The notes below the pieces were generated by a model, which did not search any database, was not told the DNA's origin, and saw nothing but the letters and a program-made list of their open reading frames with translations. DNA of 23,670 nucleotides, taken from assembly GCA_000431795.1 (NCBI GenBank), contig FR887373.1, positions 30,030 to 53,699 of the forward strand. Direction: 5' to 3'. Origin of the DNA: Clostridium sp. CAG:302. Lineage in GTDB: Bacteria; Bacillota_I; Bacilli_A; RF39; UBA660. A program made the position numbers and the translations under genes. This document shows positions 15,685 through 23,215 of the stretch, piece after piece (position 1 is the first letter of the stretch; each line of letters begins with the position of its first letter).

Positions 15685-16092
15685 ATGAATGATGAAATGT
15701 TTAGATTAGCACTTATTGATATTACCAATGATGATTTACTTAATGATTTTGTTAATGATATATTTGGATATGATTTTGATTTAAAAAGGAAAGAATATGT
15801 CTATATTCAATATAAAATTGTAGATGATAATATTATCCTTAATATTTATGATAATAAGAATAGTAATAGATTTAAGGCTTATATATTTACTTTAAATGAT
15901 ATTGGTAGTGATGAAAACTCTAGATATATTAATGTTAAGAAAGAATATGATAAATATAAAAGTGGTAATAGAGATAAATTATGTTTATTATCAAGTCTAT
16001 TATTTACTAAAGATAATAATGAAAAAATAGAGATTATTAATTCTCTATTTAGTGATAAAATTAAAAATATATTTAGTCATTATTTTCTTTAA
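15685..16092 (+). CDS. Hypothetical protein of 135 residues
   Basis: I do not recognise this small acidic protein. It is rich in Asp, Asn and Lys, with predicted alternating strands and helices (YVYIQYKIVDDNIILNIYDN, then FKAYIFTLNDI). The C-terminal half looks helical (DKLCLLSSLLF, KIEIINSLF). There is no signal peptide or membrane segment. ATG 15685 is preferred over the TTG at 15673 because GGTGA lies 6 bases upstream. Its last 20 bases overlap, tail to tail, the end of tmcAL on the other strand. TTGACT at 15639-15644 is a good -35 candidate, but no clear -10 box follows. The core-like codon usage supports it being real. Confidence 0.7.
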   Translation: MNDEMFRLALIDITNDDLLNDFVNDIFGYDFDLKRKEYVYIQYKIVDDNIILNIYDNKNSNRFKAYIFTLNDIGSDENSRYINVKKEYDKYKSGNRDKLCLLSSLLFTKDNNEKIEIINSLFSDKIKNIFSHYFL

Positions 16093-17215
16093 TTATTGGT
16101 TTTATTTGGTACTCTTTTTTGATAAGATTATTTGATGTAAATAATGAATATATCTTAGTAACTCTATATTCTATATCTAATACTTTAGATATATTTTTTT
16201 TATATCCTGTTATTATAGGAATAGTTATATTCTTTTTTATTTTACTTAGGTATTCTTGCCCTTTGGTAGTGAATCCTAATATTCTAATATAATCTATATC
16301 TATATTTGATGCTTCTTCTTTTGTAAAACTAGTTAATATATGTAGTAACATTCTAGATATTTTGTTATACGTATATCGTTTAGTTTTTATATTTTGTATT
16401 AACTCTTCATAAGTAGTTACTTTAGTAATATTATCTATTATTCTTCCCTCAATACCTTCATCTACTGTCTGATATTTATTTATATTAATATCTTCAGATA
16501 ATACTTTATATTTTAATATATCTAAATAATTATTCATACTTACTTTGTATAAATATTTTTTATCAAATGGTATTAAATTAGCAATATCTTGATTATCTGC
16601 AGACATTTTCCTTATATTACTAGCAGAACTAATATTATTTTTTATTTCACATCCATGATATGAAGTTGTTCTTTTGATATTGGTATATTTTATATTATAT
16701 TTATTTAATTTTATTTGTTTTATATATGATAGTGCAAGTAAATCATTTGGTGTATCTACTTTTACATTTGTTATATCTTCGAGAGCTTTATTAGTACTGG
16801 TAGCATAGTTTAAGCCTGTACTTAGATATTGTTTTACTTTTTCTTGATATTCTTTATTATTTATTTGAATATTTGCAAGTAATTCTAAGTCCTCAATGGT
16901 ATCTCTTTCAGTTCCAAATACTAGAGTATCTATACCTAGATAATTTAGTATCTTTATGGAACCTTCTGCAAAGATATCTGAGGCCTGCGTAGAATAAACA
17001 AAAGGCAGTTCTATTACTAAATCTATACCATTATCTAATGCTATTTTAGTTTTATCCCATTTATTTAATAATGAAATATCTCCCCTTTGGGTAAATGAAG
17101 AAGATACCACTGATATTATTGTACTATCTGGATATCTTTTTTTTATTTCTTTTATTTGATATAAATGACCATTATGAAATGGATTATATTCTGCGATTAT
17201 ACCAATTTTATGCAT
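16073..17215 (-). CDS. tmcAL: tRNA(Met) cytidine acetate ligase
   Basis: TmcAL (formerly YlbM) uses ATP and acetate to make N4-acetylcytidine at the wobble position of elongator tRNA-Met, helping accurate decoding of AUG. The N-terminal nucleotidyltransferase motif GIIAEYNPFHNGH (HNGH at residues 14-17) is diagnostic. It is followed by SSSFTQRGD, the DLVIELPF strand, LGIDTLVFGTE and, later, RTTSYHG and SASNIRKM. The 380-residue length is typical. Start at 17215 is preferred over the GTG at 17224 because that GTG lies inside the GGTGAT ribosome binding site. It has its own promoter at 17232-17260. The stop overlaps the end of the small hypothetical gene on the plus strand. Confidence 0.95.
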   Translation of the reverse strand: MHKIGIIAEYNPFHNGHLYQIKEIKKRYPDSTIISVVSSSFTQRGDISLLNKWDKTKIALDNGIDLVIELPFVYSTQASDIFAEGSIKILNYLGIDTLVFGTERDTIEDLELLANIQINNKEYQEKVKQYLSTGLNYATSTNKALEDITNVKVDTPNDLLALSYIKQIKLNKYNIKYTNIKRTTSYHGCEIKNNISSASNIRKMSADNQDIANLIPFDKKYLYKVSMNNYLDILKYKVLSEDININKYQTVDEGIEGRIIDNITKVTTYEELIQNIKTKRYTYNKISRMLLHILTSFTKEEASNIDIDYIRILGFTTKGQEYLSKIKKNITIPIITGYKKNISKVLDIEYRVTKIYSLFTSNNLIKKEYQIKPIIKENND

Positions 17216-17231
17216 AATTATCACCGGTTAT

Positions 17232-17260
17232 ATAATAACATATTTAACTAAATAATGCAA
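17232..17260 (-). promoter_or_regulatory. tmcAL promoter
   Basis: On the minus strand, TTGCAT (17260-17255) and TATTAT (17237-17232) are 17 bases apart with a TG before the -10 box. The start codon is 16 bases downstream of the -10 box. The TTTCCCGGGAAA palindrome begins 8 bases upstream of the -35 box. Confidence 0.65.
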
Positions 17261-17262
17261 AG

Positions 17263-17286
17263 AAAATATTTCCCGGGAAATAATTT
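17263..17286. promoter_or_regulatory. CCCGGG palindrome upstream of the tmcAL promoter
   Basis: ATTTCCCGGGAAAT (17268-17281) is a perfect palindrome, and the arms continue imperfectly into AT-rich flanks. It shares TATTTCCCGGGAAATA with the polA-mutM site apart from one base. Its position just upstream of a promoter suggests an operator for an unidentified regulator. Confidence 0.6.
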
Positions 17287-17325
17287 TAATTATGGTATAT
17301 AGTTTTGGCTTTTATATAATAGATA

Positions 17326-17384
17326 TTAAATTAAGACTTTATCAAAGGCTTAATTTAACACTCTAAGACAACAGGCTTAGAGTG
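17326..17384 (+). repeat. Two AC...AGG-loop hairpins upstream of the glycosyltransferase gene
   Basis: The first has a 10-bp stem (17326-17335 with 17349-17358) around a 13-base loop that starts AC and ends AGG and can itself pair (CTTT with AAAG). The second has a perfect 9-bp stem (17359-17367 with 17376-17384) and loop ACAACAGG. They lie between divergent genes, so they cannot terminate either one. The terminal GA/GA hairpin of other arrays is missing here. Confidence 0.8.
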
Positions 17385-17400
17385 AACATAATAGATATGC

Positions 17401-17429
17401 TTGTTTATTAATTTATTGTATGATATAAT
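17401..17429 (+). promoter_or_regulatory. Promoter of the glycosyltransferase gene
   Basis: TTGTTT at 17401-17406 and TATAAT at 17424-17429 are 17 bases apart, with an extended TG. The boxes match those of the zinc-ribbon gene promoter. Confidence 0.75.
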
Positions 17430-17458
17430 ACACTTGTAATTTGAAGTGAGGTTGTTGT

Positions 17459-18973
17459 ATGTATTTAATGAATATTATAAGTTCAATAGGAGAGCATTAT
17501 CTATCTTGGAGACATGTATATAATGTCATAGGTAGTGTTTTAGCTATATTGATGGCCTATAAAACTGTTTATTGGCTTATTGGTTTATTCTTTACTAGAA
17601 AGTTTAAACCCGCGAAGAAAAAACATAAATATGCTATTTTAATAGCGGCGAGAAACGAAAAAAATGTTATTGGTAATTTACTGGATAGTATAAATAAGCA
17701 AGATTATCCAAGTGAACTTCTTACTACTTTTGTAGTTGCAGATAATTGTACTGATAATACTGCTGAAATTGCTAGAAAGCATGGGGCAGTCTGCTACGAA
17801 AGATTTGATAATGAACATAAAACTAAAGGTTTTGCTCTTCAGTATCTTCTAGAAAAAATAGGAGAAGATTATGATAGAATGAGTTTTGAAGGTTATTTTA
17901 TATTTGATGCTGATAATCTTTTAAAGAATGATTATATTAGTAAAATGAATGATGCTTTTGATTCTGGAGAAAAAATTATTACTTCTTATAGAAATACTAA
18001 AAACTTTGATGAAAACTGGATAGCATCTACATATGCAATACATTGGATTAGATCTATTAGATGTAATCATAGGGCTAGATCAGTACTTAGACTAGCTACG
18101 AATATACAAGGAACAGGATTTTTATTTACTAATGAGATTGTAAAAAATGGTTGGCATTATACTTCTCTTACTGAAGATAGAGCACTTACTGCGGATGCTG
18201 TAGCACAAGGATATAGAATATCTTATCAAGATGAGGCTATGTTCTATGATGAGCAACCTACTAGTTTAAAAGTTGCTTTAAGACAAAGAACTAGATGGTC
18301 TAAAGGTCATTTACTTGCTTTTATTGAATCTGGACCATATCTATTTATTAATATATTCTTTGGTAAATTATTCTTAAAAACTAGATGGCAAGAAAAAAAG
18401 AAGAAAAAAGAAAAGAAAACATTTAAGAGTGTTATGTTATCTATCGTAGAATCTATTAGACATAGATTTGCTTCTTTTGATACTTTAATGCAACTTACTC
18501 CATTTTCAGTATTTAATCTTGCTAGATGGTTAATTGTTGTAGTTATTATGTATGGCTGCTACTGCTATAACATGGGAATTAATGGTAGTAATTTATTTAG
18601 TGGTAGTACCTATTTAGCAAAGGCTCTTAGAAGTTTATTTGAAATTAAGATAGTAGTTAACCCTGGTATCAATGCTTTCTTTGTAGGAATGCTTATTTCT
18701 ATTTGGTTTAGACTTTTATATAGAATAGGTATGTATTTTCAAGATATGTGGATAGCAGTTTATGTATTTATTATTGAAAGAAAGAATATTAAAAAGATTT
18801 CTTTTATGAAGAAAGTATTATATACTTTGACTTGGCCTACATTTGATATAATTGGTAGATATAGCACTTATGCTGCATTATTTATGAAAGTTACTTGGAA
18901 ACCTATTCCTCATGATAGTAAAGTTACTATTGATGATATTCATAATAATAAAGAAAAAAACTCTAATTCTTAG
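17459..18973 (+). CDS. Membrane-bound family 2 glycosyltransferase
   Basis: This 504-residue GT-A enzyme probably uses a nucleotide sugar to build a surface glycan or glycolipid. An N-terminal membrane segment (about 21-45) precedes the catalytic domain. That domain shows AILIAARNE, VVADNCTDNT, metal-binding DAD (D150, D152), the acceptor motif TED (E239, D240) and QRTRW (276-280), the set seen in processive or polytopic GT2 enzymes. A Lys-rich stretch near residues 310-322 precedes four or so C-terminal membrane segments (about 355-480). The ATG follows GAGGT. It converges on the LTA-synthase-like gene, with 12 bases between stops and a shared terminator. That neighbour supports an envelope role; the exact sugar cannot be read from sequence. 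It is the only gene here ending in TAG. Confidence 0.92.
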   Translation: MYLMNIISSIGEHYLSWRHVYNVIGSVLAILMAYKTVYWLIGLFFTRKFKPAKKKHKYAILIAARNEKNVIGNLLDSINKQDYPSELLTTFVVADNCTDNTAEIARKHGAVCYERFDNEHKTKGFALQYLLEKIGEDYDRMSFEGYFIFDADNLLKNDYISKMNDAFDSGEKIITSYRNTKNFDENWIASTYAIHWIRSIRCNHRARSVLRLATNIQGTGFLFTNEIVKNGWHYTSLTEDRALTADAVAQGYRISYQDEAMFYDEQPTSLKVALRQRTRWSKGHLLAFIESGPYLFINIFFGKLFLKTRWQEKKKKKEKKTFKSVMLSIVESIRHRFASFDTLMQLTPFSVFNLARWLIVVVIMYGCYCYNMGINGSNLFSGSTYLAKALRSLFEIKIVVNPGINAFFVGMLISIWFRLLYRIGMYFQDMWIAVYVFIIERKNIKKISFMKKVLYTLTWPTFDIIGRYSTYAALFMKVTWKPIPHDSKVTIDDIHNNKEKNSNS

Positions 18974-18990
18974 GAACTAGAGTTTTTATA
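18955..18990. terminator. Bidirectional terminator between two convergent envelope genes
   Basis: The stem AAAACTCTA with TAGAGTTTT (around 18957-18965 and 18978-18986) surrounds the glycosyltransferase stop codon. It has an A-run on the left and a T-run on the right, so it can serve both strands. Confidence 0.75.
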
Positions 18991-20965
18991 TTGTTTTATT
19001 TTGTCTTTCTTTTATTTGTTTAAAATAATTATATTTTAATGTTAAATCATTTTTCTTTATTAGATAGTTTATATAGTAGTTTTTATCTTCAAGTAATAAA
19101 CTATCTATTTCTTTGCCTTTGGTTACAACACCACCATCTACATAGATACTTCCATCATACCATGAATAATCACTAAAGAATACTGAACCATGATAGTTAT
19201 TATCTAAAGCATCAGTACCTATATAATAATTTGAAGTATAATCTATTCCATATAGATTTAATATTGTTGGGAGTACATTTAACTGTGATGTTACTTCTTT
19301 AATTGTTTTTTTATCTTTATTGTTATGCCATATAAAGAATGGTGTATGATTAATTAGGTTATTGTCTGTTTCTTTATATTTATCTAATATAGTTTGATCT
19401 GATAATGTATATAGATAATGGTCTGTAAATACAACAATTGTTGTGTTATCTAGTAAATTTCTTTCTGTTAATTCATTTAATAATAATTCCATCATATAAT
19501 CTGTTTCTTTTGCCTGTCTCCTAGCACAAGATTCTTCAGTCATTTCTGGATATACATAATCTTTTGGTAACTCCTCTAAGTTATTCTCACTTAAATAATC
19601 TAGTTTTAATAATTTTCTACAATTACCTTTTTCTGTTGTGAACGGCATATGATTAGTATAAGTTATGATATAATTAACAAATTTTTCATTTTCAAACATT
19701 TTTTCTTTGAATGTTTCATTTAATATTAATTCTCTATCTAAAACATAAGAATCATCTTTATATGTTCCTAAATCTACTAGTCCATAATAATTATCATATC
19801 CCCAGTTTTTATAGTTGACTCCTCGTGAGTAATATTCACTAGTATTCATATGAAAGGCATTAACTGTGTATCCTTCGTTTTTGAATAGATGGGCTAATGA
19901 ATATGGAAATGTATTTTTATTAAAAGTATAAGCATTTTGAGTATATGATAAAGGAGTTATAAATCCTGTATTAACTGCAAACTCTGAGTTAAAGGTAGAT
20001 CCTCCACCATTGTAATATGAATAATGATTAGTAAAGTTAATACCATTATTCATCATTTTATATAATGTAGGAGTATCTTCTTCAGTAATTAGCCAGTTAT
20101 CTATTCCTTCAAGTTGTACTATTATTAAGTTGTTATCTTTATATTTTCCTGTGTACTTATTTGTCTCTTTTGTCTCCTCTTTATTATATTCTTCCTCAAG
20201 AAATATTAAGTCTTCTTCATTGGTTGTCTTCTTGGCTTTTATAAATGTTACATAGAAATTTCTTGCTGTATATTCATATATTCCTGATACCATCATACTT
20301 TTATTATTATCATTAAAACTCATATATATATTTCTAGGATTTCTCCATGTACTCCAAGTAAGTTCTTCATTTGGAGTACCTAATAGAAATGGTATTATAA
20401 AATGTAATATTAGAAAAGCAAAAAATACTTTTATTACATTTTTTAAATTTGTTTTATTTCTACTTGGATAAAACTTTAATCCTAATATAAACGATCCTAT
20501 TATTGGTACCATTAATATGTATACCCAAATATTACAATCTTTTATAGCATCTAGAAAATATTCAGAACCTTCTCCTGCAAGCAAGACCATACTAAAGTCA
20601 AAAAATGTACCAGTCATTGAGTAATATATATTATTTACTGTATATATTGCAAATGATAATATAAAGAAGATAATATATATTGTCTTTCCAATCTTTTTCT
20701 TATAAAATATAGAAGCTCCTAGTACAAAGAATATCCATGATAGAGTAAATAGTATTGGTACTAGTTTCATGATTCCATAGAAATGAATTTTGTATCCTAA
20801 TATTTTAGTAAATAAGTCTATTAATATAAATGGTAATGCTAATATTAATATGTAATAGTATTTCTTTATTATATCTAATATCTTATTTAGTATTTTTTTT
20901 ATATCTATATTTTGCTTTTTTATTTTATTATTTTTCTTTTCAGCCTTTTTTACTTCTTTTGACAC
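18986..20965 (-). CDS. LTA synthase family sulfatase-fold protein
   Basis: This 659-residue membrane protein belongs to the family that moves glycerol-phosphate from phosphatidylglycerol onto lipoteichoic acid or related acceptors outside the cell. A very Lys-rich cytoplasmic N-terminus (1-30) is followed by about five hydrophobic segments (35-210) and an extracellular sulfatase-like domain. Its catalytic site is visible: E286 (IIVQLEGIDNW), nucleophile T324 (GGGSTFNSEF) and D515-H516 (VVFTDHYLY). It starts at a GTG with GGTGAT upstream. The promoter at 20985-21013 is strong. Whether it makes LTA or modifies another glycan with phosphoglycerol is open. Its convergent neighbour is a glycosyltransferase, consistent with a shared envelope-polymer role. 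Confidence 0.92.
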   Translation of the reverse strand: MSKEVKKAEKKNNKIKKQNIDIKKILNKILDIIKKYYYILILALPFILIDLFTKILGYKIHFYGIMKLVPILFTLSWIFFVLGASIFYKKKIGKTIYIIFFILSFAIYTVNNIYYSMTGTFFDFSMVLLAGEGSEYFLDAIKDCNIWVYILMVPIIGSFILGLKFYPSRNKTNLKNVIKVFFAFLILHFIIPFLLGTPNEELTWSTWRNPRNIYMSFNDNNKSMMVSGIYEYTARNFYVTFIKAKKTTNEEDLIFLEEEYNKEETKETNKYTGKYKDNNLIIVQLEGIDNWLITEEDTPTLYKMMNNGINFTNHYSYYNGGGSTFNSEFAVNTGFITPLSYTQNAYTFNKNTFPYSLAHLFKNEGYTVNAFHMNTSEYYSRGVNYKNWGYDNYYGLVDLGTYKDDSYVLDRELILNETFKEKMFENEKFVNYIITYTNHMPFTTEKGNCRKLLKLDYLSENNLEELPKDYVYPEMTEESCARRQAKETDYMMELLLNELTERNLLDNTTIVVFTDHYLYTLSDQTILDKYKETDNNLINHTPFFIWHNNKDKKTIKEVTSQLNVLPTILNLYGIDYTSNYYIGTDALDNNYHGSVFFSDYSWYDGSIYVDGGVVTKGKEIDSLLLEDKNYYINYLIKKNDLTLKYNYFKQIKERQNKTI

Positions 20966-20984
20966 CTAAATCACCACTACTGAA

Positions 20985-21013
20985 ATTATACTATAATATT
21001 GCCTTTTTGTAAA
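20985..21013 (-). promoter_or_regulatory. Promoter of the LTA-synthase-like gene
   Basis: On the minus strand, TTTACA (21013-21008) and TATAAT (20990-20985) have exactly 17 bases between them. TAG precedes the -10 box, as in the polC and polA promoters. Confidence 0.8.
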
Positions 21014-21033
21014 TATTTTACGAGAAATGGAAA

Positions 21034-21087
21034 AATTACTAAGACTTTGACTTAGTAATTCTTTTTGAAGACCTTAAGCTTCAAAAA
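21034..21087 (+). repeat. Two hairpins of the AC-loop family upstream of the HerA-like gene
   Basis: The first has a perfect 10-bp stem (21034-21043 with 21051-21060) and loop ACTTTGA. The second has a perfect 9-bp stem (21062-21070 with 21079-21087) and loop ACCTTAAG. Both keep the AAG/CTT closing pairs and the AC start of the loop, but the AGG end is lost or changed. The position where other arrays carry the GA/GA hairpin holds an unrelated, relatively G-rich stretch with two GCGAG words (21090-21112). Confidence 0.7.
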
Positions 21088-21151
21088 CAGCGAGCAATGA
21101 AATGCGAGATGAAATAAATAAAAAACTATTTTCTTTTTGATATTTATTTGG

Positions 21152-21157
21152 TATAAT
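21152..21157 (+). promoter_or_regulatory. Extended -10 box of the HerA-like gene
   Basis: TGGTATAAT fits an extended -10 element 34 bases before the start codon. No -35 box is evident at 17 bases. Confidence 0.55.
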
Positions 21158-21191
21158 TTAATTATAATAGAGATAGAAGGAAGGGCTAGTT

Positions 21192-22952
21192 ATGTTTAAA
21201 GAAATTACCGCAATTAGTAAAAATTATGCTATTGTTAAAATTGATAATGTAATTAATGACGACTTACTTAATTTAAATGTTATTTTTGAAGAAAATAATA
21301 AAAAGATATTAGGAGAAATCGAAGAAATAATTAATAGTGAAGCTAAAATTACTTTTCTAGGTGAGTTTATTAATGATAAGTTTTTTGATGGTATTATTAG
21401 AAAACCTAGTATTAATGCTAAAATAAGAATAATTAATGGTAATGAACTAGCAGAACTTACTGGCTACAATGATAGTACTGCAATGATGCTTGGACTATCT
21501 CCTTTATATAATAATAGCCCTGTTAAAATTAATATTGATGATATGTGGAGTAATCATACCGCTATATTTGGTAATACTGGTAGTGGTAAAACATATGGTG
21601 TAGCTAGACTAGTACAAAATTTATTTACTATGCCTAACTATATTCCATTTAATAGTGTTATATTTATATTTAATAATACTGATGAATATGATAATGCCTT
21701 TAAATCTATTAATAGTTATAATTTTAACTTTAATTATAAGATGTTTAGTACTGATACAGATAGTAATAATAGTATTTTAAAATTACCTTTATGGCTTATG
21801 TCAGTAGATGATTATGCTAATTTACTTGATGTTAGTGCTTATAGTCAAATTATGGTTATTGAAAAAATGCTTAATTATGTTTCTTTATTTGCAAGAAATG
21901 ATGAAGAAGCTAATAAGTATAAGAATCACTTAATTGCTACCGCTATTACATCTGTTCTTTATTCTAATCAAGTATCTGCAAGAATAAGGGACCAAATATT
22001 TTCTATTTTAACTAGTTGTAGTACTAAAGAACTTAATTTAGATGTTGATGTTCCTGGTGTTGGTTATACTAGACAATTTAGAAAGTGTTTTGAAATAGAT
22101 AGTCAAGGACAATTTGCTGAGAGAGTTCTTATTACAGAATATATTAAGAAATTTATTGATAATGATACTAAGTGGAAAGAAGATTATACACCTGTATATT
22201 TTACTATTGATGACTTGGAAGAAGCTCTTAACTTTACTTTAATATCTGAAGGAGTTCTTCTTAATGAAAAATCTTATGCAGAAGGTACTGCCTTAAAAGT
22301 TAAATTACATAGCATTGCTAATAGTTCTTTGAGAAGTTATTTTGAAGTAGAAAATTTTTGTACTATTAATGAATTTATATCTGACTTAATACTAGTGGAT
22401 GGTAATAAGAGGGCACAAATTATTAATTTTGTACTTGAAGGTATTGATGATAGGTTTGCTAAAGCACTTGTTAAAATTTATTCTAGAATATTCTTTAACT
22501 TTATGAAGAGTCTTCCTTCAAGAGGTTCTATGCCAATTAACATTATGCTTGAAGAGGCTCACAGATATGTTCAAAAAGATATAGATAATGATATACTTGG
22601 ATATAATATATTCGAAAGAATAGCTAAAGAAGGTAGAAAATTTGGTGTTATGATGGATTTAGTAACACAAAGACCTACTGAATTATCTGAAACGGTATTA
22701 TCACAGTGCAGTAATTTCTTAATATTTAAAATTAATCATCCGGCTGACTTAGAATATATTGAAAAGATGGTACCAAATATTAGTAGTGATGTTTTAGAAA
22801 AGCAAAAATCACTTCAAGCGGGTACTTGTGTTGCTTTTGGTAAAATGATGAAAATACCTATGATTGTAAAAATGGAACTTCCTAAGCCTGAACCACAGAG
22901 TTCAAATGCTCATGTATTTGACAAATGGATGATACAGTGGAAAAATAATTAA
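21192..22952 (+). CDS. HerA-like DNA-translocating ATPase (DUF87)
   Basis: This 586-residue protein combines an N-terminal beta-barrel-like segment (about 1-100) with a HerA/FtsK-type RecA fold. Walker A is GNTGSGKT (127-134), Walker B ends in EE (454-455, IMLEEAHRY), and the later VTQRPTELSETVLSQC and FKINHPADLEYI segments are typical of HerA. Family members form hexameric rings that pump DNA, in archaea with the nuclease NurA for end resection. No nurA-like gene is next to it. AGAAGGAAGG precedes the ATG. It lies directly upstream of oriC/dnaA on the same strand, where rpmH/rnpA usually sit on the other strand in Firmicutes. A role in replication or segregation is inference from location. 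Confidence 0.88.
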   Translation: MFKEITAISKNYAIVKIDNVINDDLLNLNVIFEENNKKILGEIEEIINSEAKITFLGEFINDKFFDGIIRKPSINAKIRIINGNELAELTGYNDSTAMMLGLSPLYNNSPVKINIDDMWSNHTAIFGNTGSGKTYGVARLVQNLFTMPNYIPFNSVIFIFNNTDEYDNAFKSINSYNFNFNYKMFSTDTDSNNSILKLPLWLMSVDDYANLLDVSAYSQIMVIEKMLNYVSLFARNDEEANKYKNHLIATAITSVLYSNQVSARIRDQIFSILTSCSTKELNLDVDVPGVGYTRQFRKCFEIDSQGQFAERVLITEYIKKFIDNDTKWKEDYTPVYFTIDDLEEALNFTLISEGVLLNEKSYAEGTALKVKLHSIANSSLRSYFEVENFCTINEFISDLILVDGNKRAQIINFVLEGIDDRFAKALVKIYSRIFFNFMKSLPSRGSMPINIMLEEAHRYVQKDIDNDILGYNIFERIAKEGRKFGVMMDLVTQRPTELSETVLSQCSNFLIFKINHPADLEYIEKMVPNISSDVLEKQKSLQAGTCVAFGKMMKIPMIVKMELPKPEPQSSNAHVFDKWMIQWKNN

Positions 22953-22954
22953 TG

Positions 22955-22985
22955 TAAAGTCTTATAAACAAAGACTTTTTTTATA
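22955..22985 (+). terminator. Rho-independent terminator of the HerA-like gene
   Basis: An 8-bp stem (AAAGTCTT with AAGACTTT) and 7-base loop are followed by a T-run, right after the stop codon. Confidence 0.8.
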
Positions 22986-22989
22986 TATC

Positions 22990-23150
22990 AACAATATCCA
23001 CAGGGCTGTGGAAAAGTAAAGTAACACCTGTTAATAACAAAATTCGACAAAATTTGTGGATAACCCTTCAAAACGCTTATTTTATATGGTATTATATTGT
23101 TGAAAAGATGTTTATAACTTGTTAATTTACATGTTTATAAAAATTTTGTA
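22990..23150. other. Probable chromosomal origin (oriC) with DnaA boxes
   Basis: A perfect DnaA box (TTATCCACA on the minus strand) lies at 23055-23063. Two one-mismatch boxes, ATATCCACA (22994-23002, plus) and TTTTCCACA (23007-23015, minus), face each other in an inverted repeat TCCACAG, GG, CTGTGGA (22997-23012). A strongly AT-rich tract at about 23075-23150, a candidate unwinding region, follows toward dnaA. TTTATAA occurs twice there (23111 and 23134). The position immediately upstream of dnaA supports oriC. Confidence 0.75.
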
Positions 23151-23151
23151 C

Positions 23152-23179
23152 TAGACAAATTTAAAATTTGTTATATAAT
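23152..23179 (+). promoter_or_regulatory. dnaA promoter with operator-like inverted repeat
   Basis: TAGACA (23152-23157) and TATAAT (23174-23179) are 16 bases apart. The spacer holds a perfect inverted repeat, ACAAATTT, A, AAATTTGT (23155-23171). The start codon is 36 bases after the -10 box. Confidence 0.7.
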
Positions 23180-23215
23180 AATGTTAATGGGATACTTAGT
23201 TAGGAGGTTTTGCGA

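Noticed and set aside
17216..17224. GTG start of tmcAL at 17224
   Set aside because: That GTG is part of the GGTGAT ribosome binding site for the ATG at 17215, which gives the usual family N-terminus.
20830..21012. 60-residue open frame antisense to the LTA-synthase-like gene start
   Set aside because: Its hydrophobic sequence is the complement of the Lys-rich N-terminus and promoter of the opposite gene, and it has no ribosome binding site.
187..22952. UGA read as tryptophan
   Set aside because: All Trp codons are TGG and all recognised proteins are full length under the standard code.
22990..23215. parS site near the origin
   Set aside because: No sequence close to the TGTTCCACGTGAAACA consensus was seen.
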